From Symsagittifera roscoffensis (taxonomy: Eukaryota; Xenacoelomorpha; Acoela; Convolutidae), in contig NC_087068.1 of assembly GCF_963678635.1 (NCBI RefSeq), positions 38,213,649-38,277,648 on the forward strand: a stretch of 64,000 nt of DNA, given 5' to 3'. The position numbers and the translations under genes are program-made. The notes under the pieces were generated by a model. That model did no database searches. It was not told where the DNA came from and worked only from the letters and a program-made list of their open reading frames with translations. Of the stretch, positions 1 through 10,985 are shown one piece after another (within the stretch, counting starts at the first letter, position 1; each line of letters begins with the position of its first letter).

Positions 1-521
1 GTACATATTCTGCTTTAAACTCCTTTGTTTAGTTGCTGCATTAAACTATTTCAGCACAATGTTTAAAAATTACATCTGATAATTTTTTCATGTTATTAAA
101 TAAAATAGTTTTGGGATCGTTGAGAAAAAATGAACATTTTGCTGCTAAAACGGACTAAAAATGGCGTAAATTTTTGTTAAATTACATTAGATTGGATGAA
201 ATTCAACAAAATCTTCTTCAAAATTGATGAATATCTCTTTTGCTTCTACAACAAAATGTTCATAATGTTTTTTCAGAAATTTTTTATGTTTTAAGGTTAT
301 TCTTGCTCTCCGCTTATCACGTGTTTTTGCTTTTGAACTCACTTTGCAAAAAAAATTAGCCAGAACAGGGGAATTTAGGAAAAAATAGTATCAATTGAAC
401 GAACATTTTGCTGGCAGAGATAAAATTAAAACTGATAACGTTTGATTATTACCATGTAACTTGTACATATTCTGCTTTAAACTCCTTTGTTTAGTTGCTG
501 CATTAAACTATTTCAGCACAA
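1..521 (+). repeat. 59-bp direct repeat pair (1-59 and 463-521)
   Basis: The 59 bases at the left edge of the window recur exactly at 463-521. The second copy sits inside a roughly 90-bp insertion (about 433-522) that is present in the left arm of the large inverted repeat but absent from the right arm and from the inverted copy near 49.43 kb. The first copy immediately abuts the outer end of that arm. This suggests one short repeat that lies both outside and inside the foldback element. No function is visible. Confidence 0.8.
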
Positions 522-2575
522 CTATTGGGATCATTAACTATAATTTTTTTGCGAAATAGTTTTTAAATCGGTTTTCATTCTCGATTTCTATGCTTTATAA
601 TCTAAGTGAGAAAAAATTGGTGCTATTTAAAACATTCAAAAATACAAGTAGGAATTTAAAGTAAGAAGCTGTAGTTTTACGCTGAGTTTTCTAGAACAAA
701 AATAAGAGCAGATCTATTGTTTATAATCTGAAAACCTTCGGAAGTAGAAATACGCAAGTGTACCTAATTTTTATTTTCTGCAACATCTAAATACTTCTAA
801 AAAACGCTCCTTAGAAAAATCAAGGTGCAAACCGTAACAATTGAATAATTTTGCGAATTTTATTACGCAAAAAACTATAGTTCTATCTAAAATTCTAATT
901 CAAAAATAATGAAGCTAAGCAAAACAAATCTTTTCTATTTGTTTAATTGAAAGTTTTCCTGTTCAATTTCATATAAATAAGAACTCCTTTATCTAGTTCC
1001 GCTAAAGTATCAGTTTGCTTAGAAATTTTCAGCAAGTTTCATATTATTACCTCTAAAAACTTTTCTACATCAAACTTTTTATATCCAAAATAATGAAATG
1101 TAGATCTTGACGCAATATTTTGATTTATGCTTCATGTATCAGCTTCCAAGAGAAGTCGGAGTTGGGCTTACTTCTTGAAAAACATCCTCAAAACATCTGA
1201 ATTTTTAAATATATATACCAAATGATAACAAATTTTCCAATAATTTAAACATAAATATAAATATTTGAGACTTTTTTGGTTTAAGTTGGGAGGTAGTAGA
1301 TGAAGCAGAAACTGAGAAAAAAACTAATTTGAGATAGGAACTCAATTTAATTCGTTGGGAGTTTTGAGATATTGTTTTTAAAATTTAGCTGATAAACTAT
1401 ATCTTGAGAAAAAATACAACATAAAAATCTCAAAGATTTATATTATGTGTAATTATTTTTGCAAAATTTGATATCATTTGGTATATTTAATTAAAAATTC
1501 AGATATTTTGAGGATGTTTTTTGTGAAGTAAGCACAACTCCGACATCTCTTGGAAGATGATACATGAAGCATAAATCAAAAATTTGCATCAAGATATGCA
1601 TTTCATTATTTTGGATTTATAAAAGTTTGAGTTGAAAATTTTTTTAGAGATAATAATTTGAAACTTGCTGAAAATTTCTAAAAAAACTGGTGTTGAGCGG
1701 AACCAGGTAAAGTATCTCTCATTTATATGAAGTTGAACAGGAAAACTGTATGAAATTAGAAACAGAAAAGAGTTTGTTTTGCTTAGCTTCAATTTTTTTT
1801 TGAAATAGAAAATTAAGTAGAACTACAGTTTTTTGCGTAATAAACTTCGCAAAATTGTTCAATTGTTACGGATTGCACCTTTGTTTTCTTTTCTAAATTA
1901 ATTTTTTAAGGAGCGTTCTTTCAGAAGCATGTAGATGTTGCAGAAAAAAGGAATTAGGTCCACTTGCGTGTTTCTACTTCCGAAGGTTTTCAGATTTTAA
2001 ACAATAGAAATGCTCTTAATTTGTTCTAAAAGCTCAACGTTAAATTACAGCTTTGAATTTACAATTTTTACATGTACTTTTGAATGCTTTGAATAGCATC
2101 AATTCTTTCTCACTTAGATTGAAAAGCATAGAAATCAAATATAAAAAGCGGTTTAATAACTGTTTTGCAAAAAAATTGATAGTTTTTGATCCCTAATTTT
2201 ATCTCTGCTGGCAAATTGTTCGTTCAATTGATACTACTTTCTCCTAAATTCCCTTGTTCTGACTAAATTTTCTAGCAAAGAGAGTTCGAAAGCGAATACA
2301 TGTGACAAGCAGAGAGCAAGAATAACCTTAAAACATATTTAAAAAAATTACAAAAAAGTCAAGTAAATTTTATTGTGGAAGCAAGAGAGATAATCATCAA
2401 TTTTGAAGAAGTTTTTGTCAAATTTCATCCAATCTAATATACTTTTAACAAAATTTTACTCCATTTTTAGTCATTTTTAGCAGTTAAATGTTCATTTCTC
2501 GTCAATAATCCCTAACTTAATTTTATTATTAACGTGAAAAACTTCTCATATGTTGTAATTTTTAAACATATACGG
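60..2575. repeat. Giant imperfect inverted repeat, arms about 1.2 kb
   Basis: The left arm (about 60-1278) is the reverse complement of the right arm (about 1408-2575), with a loop of about 130 bp. Pairing can be followed throughout. The stretch around 1140-1220 mirrors 1480-1570, the stretch around 720-770 mirrors 1940-2000, and 120-230 mirrors 2380-2510. The arms differ by scattered substitutions and small indels, plus one insertion of about 90 bp in the left arm. No long reading frame is shared by the arms. The structure resembles a foldback-type element. A transcript crossing it would form a long hairpin. Confidence 0.88.
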
Positions 2576-3345
2576 GTTAATCATTGAGAAAAAACTGAGG
2601 AGGAGTTGGATCATGGAGTTTGATCTAGAAGTTTCAATAAACAACGCTCTTATTGTTCATTTGAATTGAATTCTTAGGCAAATTTTCCGTGAAATGGACA
2701 AAAAACCAAATACTTACACAAATAAAAGTTTAAAACTGAAAATTTTGGATAGATTTGATTAATTTTCAGTTTAATTTCACAAAAATACGATTAATTACAC
2801 TATTTTCCCGAGAAATCGGAGGATTCAATATCGATTCATATAAATTTAGCATTATATGTTCAGAGCTTCCTATAAACTACTTTTTAGCTCAAATTACGGT
2901 AAACTTCATCATAATTCAATACTAGGGTATACTTTATCATATTTCAAACTTTATCATCTCCATATTTTCATTCAAAGTACTGTATTACTGTCTCAACATG
3001 ATGCCAATTAAAAAACAATTTGAGCTTAATTTTGAACTCTACACGTATGTATAGTTTTTCAATTAGATCAGAAGCAACAAAAAACTAGTCAGAACCTTGA
3101 AGTTTTCAAAATTTTGTCTAAAATCTTGAAATTTCTGCAATTTTTTTTACAAAAACTTGAAAATTTTGCAATTTTTTTCATAAAAATTTTGAAATTTTTG
3201 CAGTTTAAGCTGGATTGAGTACTGTTTCAAAAAATAAGATCATTTAATAAAATGGTTATCAAATCAATTTATAAAACCTTCTTTACACAATCTATACGTA
3301 AAACTCAAAAATTACATAACGCGTGATGAGATTTTGGCAAAAAAA
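2576..3345. other. Element X spacer, no gene seen
   Basis: AT-rich sequence between the inverted repeat and the subterminal array. It is present in reverse complement at about 48.18-49.07 kb, so it belongs to element X. Around 3105-3205 there is a two- to three-fold degenerate repeat of a unit resembling TTGAAATTTTTGCA. No reading frame of note. Confidence 0.65.
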
Positions 3346-3379
3346 TTAGACATTTCTACACAAAATCCAAAAAAAATTA

Positions 3380-3815
3380 CCGTTTTTCTGATCAATCTCT
3401 TACCATCACACTGAAACCTTACCGTTTTCTATATTAATACATTGGGAAACCTATTCCTTATATTAATACAATGAATTTCTAACCCTTATACATAGGGATA
3501 TTTATACACTATCCTAATACGTGGGAAATCTAAAACACTATCTTAAAACATGGTAAGATCGGGTGCCAAAATTTTTTTCTAAAACTTACCATCTTACCAT
3601 CTGAAACCTTACCATTCCCTATCTTAAAACATTAGTAAACCTTTTTCCTATCTTAATGAGTTTTTAATTTCCTGCAATGAGTTTCTAATACATAAGGAAG
3701 TCTATACGCTATACGTGAGAAGTTCAGGCGCGAAAAAATCTTACCATCAGAAACCTGGTATGTTAATACATTGGGAAACCTATTCCCTGTCTTAATACAT
3801 TGGGAAATCTATTCC
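3380..3815. repeat. Subterminal short-repeat array of element X
   Basis: Degenerate tandem units of about 20-35 bp built around TTAATACATTGGGAAAC and TATTCCCTAT. Many units are near-palindromic: the related right end at 13431-13450 reads CCCTATGTTAATACATAGGG. The array recurs at 6450-6886 because of a tandem duplication, continues after the Ty3 insertion at 13428-13500, and is found inverted at 47935-48110. Arrays of short palindromic repeats next to an element end are typical transposase-binding or hairpin regions. That role is inferred. Confidence 0.7.
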
Positions 3816-4028
3816 TGTTGTGATTCAGTGTTTTTAGTATGTTATAACTTTGACCTCTATTATCTAATTACGTACCAGCCAATGTTAACTCTACGAAGTC
3901 CAGTGGACTTCGGTTCACTAGTTGCTCTTTTTAGACTACAGTCAGTTTTAATTCAACCAATACTTTTATTCTCTTTTAACATTAGTTAGATACAATAGTT
4001 ACCAGTGGTACAACTTAACTCTTTATTA
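3816..4028 (+). repeat. LTR of Ty3 element (first of three)
   Basis: A 213-bp sequence beginning TGTTGTGATT and ending CTTTATTA. It is repeated at 6887-7099 and 13215-13427 with only 2-5 differences. It is preceded by ATTCC (3811-3815), the same five bases that follow the 3' LTR at 13428-13432, which fixes both ends and the target-site duplication. The next base starts a TGG primer-binding site. The LTR is short for this superfamily and ends in TA rather than CA. Confidence 0.92.
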
Positions 4029-6417
4029 TGGCGCAGTCAACAACTGATTCGAACCTGAGGGGAATACCCGCCTTTTGGCCGAACCACACGGTAGAACCTC
4101 CCACCCAATGGAACAATTGGATAGACCAATTCCATTTGGCTATTATCGCGAAGGAAAATCTAGACTTAGATAACCTCAAAGAACCAATGGAAGGGGAGAC
4201 GACGTTACCGATCCTAGAAGGTGCCCAGTAGTCAGAAACTGACCAACAGAGGAAAGCCAGGGAGGCCAGGAACAAAGAAACAATGCGAGTCTACGAACAC
4301 GCTGAAGAGAAAAGACTAGCAGAAGAAAAACGGAAATTCGGAGGAATGAGGAGATATGAGGCCGATAAAAAAGTAAGGTCAATCCTATACTTGGCCTTAG
4401 GAGCGGAAGGCAAAAGAGTTTTTGCCCAGAAACATCCAAGGGTAAAAATCCTAGGAATCTCATTCAAGGAATTTTACGAAATGCTAGAATTGGCTTTTAT
4501 CAAACCAACCAACATAACATTTGAACGATACAAACTATTGAGCAGGAAACAAAAGGATAGAGAATCCTATGAACAATTTTTGGGCGCGTTATCAGATTTA
4601 GCAAGATCATGTGAAATTGGAATTAATGCAGAACAGGAGTGGATCAGAGACGTATTTATTTTTAACATGAAAAACTGCGACTTACAACGTAGACTACTTT
4701 CGGAAACTTTCAATCCATTGGATGCACTAAACCAAGCAATAATTGACGAAAAATGCTACTATAACCACCTGAAACTAACCAATATGACTAGATCTTTCAA
4801 CACGACAGGAAACAGTGGGAGAGGGTATAAAAACTTCAACAACGTAAAAAAGGAACCAAGCTTGAACATAGAAAGATCAAATACTTGTATGAAATGCGGG
4901 AATGCGTTTACCAAGGGTCATATGAATGTGTGTCCGGCGAAAGAAATTGTGTGTAATATTTGTAAATATAAAGGACATTTCGGAAGACTTTGTAAATCGA
5001 AAGGAAGAAAACCCGCTGTAAATATTGTAGATGAAGCTGTAAATAGTCAGAATTGTTCATATTCCCCAGAAGTCCTTCAGGAGAGAAGCGAAGAAAATTT
5101 TTGCGGAGTGTTTAACGCTTGGACCGAAGAGGGGATAAGTGATAACGATGACTATTCCGTTCTCAATATTAGAACAATCTACGATACCAAAAATGGTTTG
5201 GAAACCAAGAAACTTGTCAACATCGGTTTGGGAGACGATGCAATAGTCAACTTGAACATTCCAGTGGATTCGGCAAGCCCAGTGAGCTTCCTGAAACAAA
5301 ATGTACTTCACGAATTGAAGCTGAGAAATCCACAGTTGAAGATTCAACCAGTTGAGAAGAAAACGAGGGAACTATATTGCGGATTCACTAACGACACAAT
5401 CAACATCATTGGGAAAGTGGTAGTGAGATTACAATCCAATGGATGGATCGCGGACGAAACCCCATTTTTTATCACTTCTGGACATGAGAGGAACATCCTG
5501 GGTAATGACAATCTCCCGAGAATTGGAATAGAGATAGCCCAACGACAGCCTCTTTTACCCGTCAACAACATATCACGCCCAGAGTTGTGTAAGTTAAATA
5601 ACTATTCAGACACGACCCTTAATCTGTATCATAGGTACAAAGGGCTATTTAACAGAGTGGGAAAAATACCATTGGACAGAAAAGTTACTCATTTCCATTC
5701 CCCATTCAAACCTATCCAAACCAAAGGTAGAAGAGTTCCCCTACATCTACTCAATAACGTAAAAACGGAACTAAATAGAATGGAAAAAGAGGGGCATATC
5801 GTAAAACTAAGCAAATGCGATGAAGATTGTTTTATAAGTCCAATTAAGATTACAAGAAAAAAAGACGGTAGCATCAAGTTGGCATTAGATTCGAAACTAT
5901 TAAATAATCAGATATTAAAGAACAAGTACCAGATGCCAAACATACATGAACTGATCGATAATACTGCACTCCAACTGTCAAGCAAAGAGTCAGGGGAAGT
6001 TTGGTTTAGTAGTCTAGATCTAAAGAACGCGTACAGCCAACTACAATTATGCACAGACACTAGCAAACAGTGTAACTTTAGTATCGTGGGGGGCAAAACC
6101 ACTGGAACCTATAGGTTTTTAACTGGATTTTACGGATTGGGCGATATGCCAAACGAATTCCAGAGGGTGATGGATTCCTTATTGAAAGACATTCCTTTTA
6201 CCAATTGTTATATTGACGACATTTTGATAGCTTCGAAAGGTTCATTAAATGAACACAAAGCGATACTAACAAACATTTTAAACATTTTTCGACAACAAGA
6301 ATATGGCGGTAAAATGGGAGAAATGTGCATTCTTCCAAAAAGAAATAGAGTGGCTAGGTTTCAAGATATCACAATCGGGCGTGAAACCATTGGTGGGAAA
6401 GTCAGATTCGATTACAT
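4028..6417 (+). pseudogene. Ty3/gypsy gag-pol, truncated first copy
   Basis: The same polyprotein as the second copy, cut off in the reverse transcriptase. It reads from an ATG at 4028, meets an amber codon at 4229-4231, and continues in the same frame from 4232. It carries two zinc knuckles (CMKCGNAFTKGH and CNICKYKGHFGRLC), a protease motif VDSAS and a reverse transcriptase with YIDD. A one-base insertion near 6290 puts the last 40 codons out of frame. From about 6417 the sequence is no longer pol but flanking element X, so the frame that runs on to 6505 is chimeric. RNase H and integrase are missing. It cannot be autonomous. Confidence 0.9.
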
Positions 6418-6886
6418 TAGACTTTTCTACACAAAATCCAAAAAAAAATACCGTTTTTCTGATCAATCTCTTACCATCACACTGAAACCTTACCGTTTTC
6501 TATAATAATACATTGGGAAATCTATTCCCTATATTAATACAATGAATTTCTAACCCTTATACATAGGGATGTTTATACACTATCCTAATACGTGGGAAAT
6601 CTAAAACACTATCTTAAAACATGGTAAGATCGGGTGCCAAAATTTTTTTCTAAAACTTACCATCTTACCATCTGAAACCTTACCATTCCCTATCTTAAAA
6701 CATTAGGAAACCTTTTTCCTATCTTAATGAGTTTTTAATTTCCTGCAATGAGTTTCTAATACATAAGGAAGTCTATACGCTATACATGGGAAGTTCAGGC
6801 GCGAAAAAATCTTACCATCAGAAACCTGGTATGTTAATACATTGGGAAACCTATTCCCTGTCTTAATACATTGGGAAATCTATTCC

Positions 6887-7099
6887 TGTTGTGATTCAGT
6901 ATTTTTAGTATGTTATAACCTTGACCTCTATTATCTAATTACGTACCAGCCAATGTTAACTCTACGAAGTCCAGTGGACTTCGGTTCACTAGTTGCTCTT
7001 TTTAGACTACAGTCAGTTTTAATTCAACCAATACTTTTATTCTCTTTTGACATTAGTTAGATACAATAGTTACCAGTGGTACAACTTAACTCTTTATTA
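6887..7099 (+). repeat. LTR of Ty3 element (5' LTR of the long copy)
   Basis: 213 bp, differing from the 3' LTR at 13215-13427 at about two positions, both near its 3' end. Such low divergence indicates a recent insertion. It is preceded by the same ATTCC as the first LTR because the flank was duplicated with it. Confidence 0.92.
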
Positions 7100-10002
7100 T
7101 GGCGCAGTCAACAACTGATTCGAACCTGAGGGGAATACCAGCCTTTTGGCCGAACCACACGGTAGAACCTCCCACCCAATGGAACAATTGGATAGACCAA
7201 TTCCATTTGGCTATTATCGCGAAGGAAAATCTAGACTTAGATAACCTCAAAGAACCAATGGAAGGGGAGACGACGTTACCGATCCTAGAAGGTGCCCAGT
7301 AGTCAGAAACTGACCAACAGAGGAAAGCCAGGGAGGCCAGGAACAAAGAAACAATGCGAGTCTACGAACACGCTGAAGAGAAAAGACTAGCAGAAGAAAA
7401 ACGGAAATTCGGAGGAATGAGGAGATATGAGGCCGATAAAAAAGTAAGGTCAACCCTATACTTGGCCTTAGGAGCGGAAGGCAAAAGAGTTTTTGCCCAG
7501 AAACATCCAAGGGTAAAAATCCTAGGAATCTCATTCAAGGAATTTTACGAAATGCTAGAATTGGCTTTTATCAAACCAACCAACATAACATTTGAACGAT
7601 ACAAACTATTGAGCAGGAAACAAAAGGATAGAGAATCCTATGAACAATTTTGGGGCGCGTTATCAGATTTAGCAAGATCATGTGAAATTGGAATTAATGC
7701 AGAACAGGAGTGGATCAGAGACGTATTTATTTTTAACATGAAAAACTGCGACTTACTACGTAGACTACTTTCGGAAACTCTCAATCCATTGGATGCACTA
7801 AACCAAGCAATAATTGACGAAAAATGCTACTATAACCACCTGAAACTAACCAATATGACTAGATCTTTCAACACGACAGGAAACAGTGGGAGAGGGTATA
7901 AAAACTTCAACAACGTAAAAAAGGAACCAAGCTTGAACATAGAAAGATCAAATACTTGTATGAAATGCGGGAATGCGTTTACCAAGGGTCATATGAATGT
8001 GTGTCCGGCGAAAGAAATTGTGTGTAATATTTGTAAATATAAAGGACATTTCGGAAGACTTTGTAAATCGAAAGGAAGAAAACCCGCTGTAAATATTGTA
8101 GATGAAGCTGTAAATAGTCAGAATTGTTCATATTCCCCAGAAGTCCTTCAGGAGAGAAGCGAAGAAAATTTTTGCGGAGTGTTTAACGCTTGGACCGAAG
8201 AGGGGATAAGTGATAACGATGACTATTCCGTTCTCAATATTAGAACAATCTACGATACCAATGGTTTGGAAACCAATAAACTTGTCAACATCGGTTTGGG
8301 AGACGATGCAATAGTCAATTTGAACATTCCAGTGGATTCGGCAAGTCCAGTGAGCTTCCTGAAACAAAATGTACTTCACGAATTGAAGCTGAGAAATCCA
8401 CAGTTGAAGATTCAACCAGTTGAGAAGAAAATGAGGGAACTATATTGCGGATTCACTAACGACACAATCAACATCATCGGGAAAGTGGTAGTGAGATTAC
8501 AATTTAATGGATGGATCGCGGACGAAACCCCATTTTTTATCACTTCTGGACATGAGAGGAACATCCTGGGTAATAACAATCTCCCGAGAATTGGAATAGA
8601 GATAGCCCAACGACAGCCTCTACTACCCGTCAACAACATATCACGCCCAGAGTTGTGTAAGTTAAATAACTATTCAGACACGACCCTTAACCTGTATCAT
8701 AGGTACAAAGGGCTATTTAACAGAGTGGGAAAAATACCATTGGACAGAAAAGTTACTCATTTCCATTCCCCATTCAAACCTATCCAAACCAAAGGTAGAA
8801 GAGTTCCCCTACATCTACTCAATAACGTAAAAACGGAACTAAATAGAATGGAAAAAGAGGGGCATATCGTAAAACTAAGCAAATGCGATGAAGATTGTTT
8901 TATAAGTCCAATTGTGATTACAAGAAAAAAAGACGGTAGCATCAAGTTGGCATTAGATTCGAAACTATTAAATAATCAGATATTCAAGAACAAGTACCAG
9001 ATGCCAAACATACATGAACTGATCGATAATACTGCACTCCAACTGTCAAGCAAAGAGTCAGGGGAAGTTTGGTTTAGTAGTCTAGATCTAAAGAACGCGT
9101 ACAGCCAACTACAATTATGCACAGACACTAGCAAACAGTGTAACTTTAGTATCATGGGGGGCGAAACCACTGGAACCTATAGGTTTTTAACTCGATTTTA
9201 CGGATTGGGCGATATGCCAAACGAATTCCAGAGGGTGATGGATTCCTTATTGAAAGACATTCCTTTTACCAATTGTTATATCGACGACATTTTGATAGCT
9301 TCGAAAGGTTCATTAAATGAACACAAAGCGATACTAACAAACATTTTAAACATTTTGGACAACAAGAATATGGCGGTAAAATGGGAGAAATGTGCATTCT
9401 TCCAAAAAGAAATAGAGTGGCTAGGTTTCAAGATATCAAAATCGGGCGTGAAACCATTGGTGGGAAAGTCAGATTCGATTAAAAACCTACCAAACCCCAA
9501 AAAGATATCTGATCTTAGGTCTTTCTTTGGGTCGATCAACCAGTATATGAAATTCGTCCCGAATTTGTCTGCTCTAAGTTCCCCCCTACGACCACTTCTC
9601 GTGAAGAAATCAGTCTACCAATGGAATGACGAACATACTAAAGCATTTGAAGAACTAAAACAACAGATAGTGAAGATAACAGAGAACAACCATTTCGACA
9701 TAAAAAGGATGTCAAGACTAAAGACAGACGCTTCTCATAACGGCCTAGGAGCTACCTTAGAACAATGGGATGGAGAAAATTGGGTAACAATAGCATTCGC
9801 CTCCCGATTTTTAAATAACCACGAAAGTAAATATTCGACAAACGAACTTGACTTGTTGGCAGTAGTCTGGGCTACAGAACATTTTAAAAATTACTTGTAT
9901 GGTGCTGAATTTGAAATTGTGACGGACCATAAGGCATTATTATCAGCCTTAAATGCAAACCAGAGCAACAAAACTATGCATAGCAGATATCCCGTTGGGT
10001 AA
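7099..10002 (+). CDS. Ty3 Gag-protease-reverse transcriptase-RNase H
   Basis: One frame encodes Gag and Pol, with an amber codon at 7300-7302 after 67 codons. From 7354 it is open for 882 codons. The Gag N-terminal half is followed by two zinc knuckles. The protease site is VDSAS. Reverse transcriptase shows SLDLKNAYSQL, the FYGLGDMPNEFQ segment and the catalytic YIDD. RNase H shows the acidic residues in LKTDAS, ELDLLAVVWA and IVTDHKALL. Near 9993 a one-base frameshift ends the frame at 10002; the expected sequence resumes in the next frame with VNRLLPFNF. The start is the ATG spanning the LTR edge. Read-through of the amber codon is possible but unproven. Confidence 0.9.
7100..7117 (+). promoter_or_regulatory. 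Primer-binding site of the Ty3 element
   Basis: TGGCGCAGTCAACAACTG follows the LTR directly. TGG is complementary to the CCA end of a tRNA, and the bases further on contain TTCGAA, like a T-loop. I cannot assign the tRNA. The A of the gag start codon is the last LTR base, so the primer-binding site is also the first codons of gag. The equivalent in the duplicated copy is at 4029. Confidence 0.7.
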
Positions 10003-10985
10003 ATCGACTGTTACCGTTTAACTTCAAGATCAAGCACATTCCGGGAAAAGAAATGGGATTTACAGATTTATTGTCGAGACTACCTTCAGGAAAAGCACTC
10101 CCTACATCACACTACAATAGCGAATTTGTAGTGGCTACAATACAAAAGATTGTAGAAAACCTCTCTGTAAATAACGATTGTAAAAAGAATAATTGTAAAA
10201 AGAACGAAGTGTATAATCCATTGGATGTAAATACGATTAGTAACTTGGATTGTAATAATCCAATGGGTGGAAAGAAAGATTTATCGCAAAGCATCCAACG
10301 GTCGTTCTTCTCGAATATTCTGAATTACGTAAACGACACTATCAGAATTTGTAATTCCAATCACTCGCGTTCAGAGTCTTGCACAAGCGGTTGTATTCCA
10401 TTAAATTTATCAAAATTTGATTTCAATTATTTTTACTTATCAGACAAAACTTTTTTATTCTTTCTTGCCTAATCAGTATTATTAATCAATCAGTCATTAA
10501 ATTCAGATCAAAACAAACAGTTACAGGAATTTATTACATCGGTCAAATTGTTAAAAATTTCCCTCAGGGCAGAAAAGAAAGGAATCTTCTTGAATTTCAA
10601 TAACGACATAATGTCAGACCTACACAAGAAATTATTGGCCAAGTACATAGGAGATCTCAGATTGCCTGACAACCCGTTATCACTCTCAGATCATTGCTCG
10701 AATAAGTTGATTAAACTCATGACGTTCGAAGATAAAATCCTCAAGGAGGTAAAGAAGGCGGTACAGGAAGGCAAACCATTGGACAAATTCGGAGCCTACT
10801 TAAAGAACTTCCAGAGGGATATCCACGTGAAAGAAGGACTGTTATTCAACGATAACAAACTGATAGTGCCGGCTGCATTACGATCACCATTCCTGTCACT
10901 CCTTCATGAGACTCATCCAGGGCAGTTCGGGATGAAAGCCCTGGCAGAAAACATCTGGTGGCCACACCTATACAGAGAGATATAA
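10003..10985 (+). pseudogene. Ty3 pol: RNase H end, linker and integrase zinc-binding start
   Basis: After the frameshift near 9993 the frame is open to a stop at 10470-10472 and again from 10473 to a second stop at 10983-10985. It encodes the end of RNase H (HIPGKEMGFTDLLSRL), a poorly conserved linker with NNDCKKNNCKKN, and the start of the integrase zinc-binding domain (HETHPGQFGMKA, WWPHLY). Both stops are single in-frame nonsense codons because coding potential continues on either side. Confidence 0.85.

Larger units (their letters stand above)
60..3815 (+). mobile_element. Element X, copy A, left part (foldback plus subterminal repeats)
   Basis: Element X is defined here by two copies. 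Copy A runs from the inverted repeat (60-2575) through a spacer (2576-3345) into a short-repeat array. It is interrupted by the Ty3 element and ends near 13530. Copy B is the same order on the other strand at 47915-49768. Both copies share the right end with the motif CGGACGATTTTGCCC, the array, the spacer and the inverted-repeat arm. No transposase is recognisable, so it is probably non-autonomous. The left end may lie at or outside the window edge. Confidence 0.7.
3346..9481 (+). repeat. 3.07-kb tandem duplication (3346-6416 and 6417-9481)
   Basis: The segment from inside element X through the LTR, gag, protease and most of the reverse transcriptase is present twice, head to tail. The offset is 3071 bp at the left, falling to 3067 because of two indels. 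The junction at 6411-6422 joins pol sequence directly to the flank otherwise found at 3346. There is no clear homology and perhaps one filler base. The copies differ by scattered substitutions, a 3-bp indel near 5190 and a 1-bp insertion near 6290 that shifts the frame of the first copy. Confidence 0.9.
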
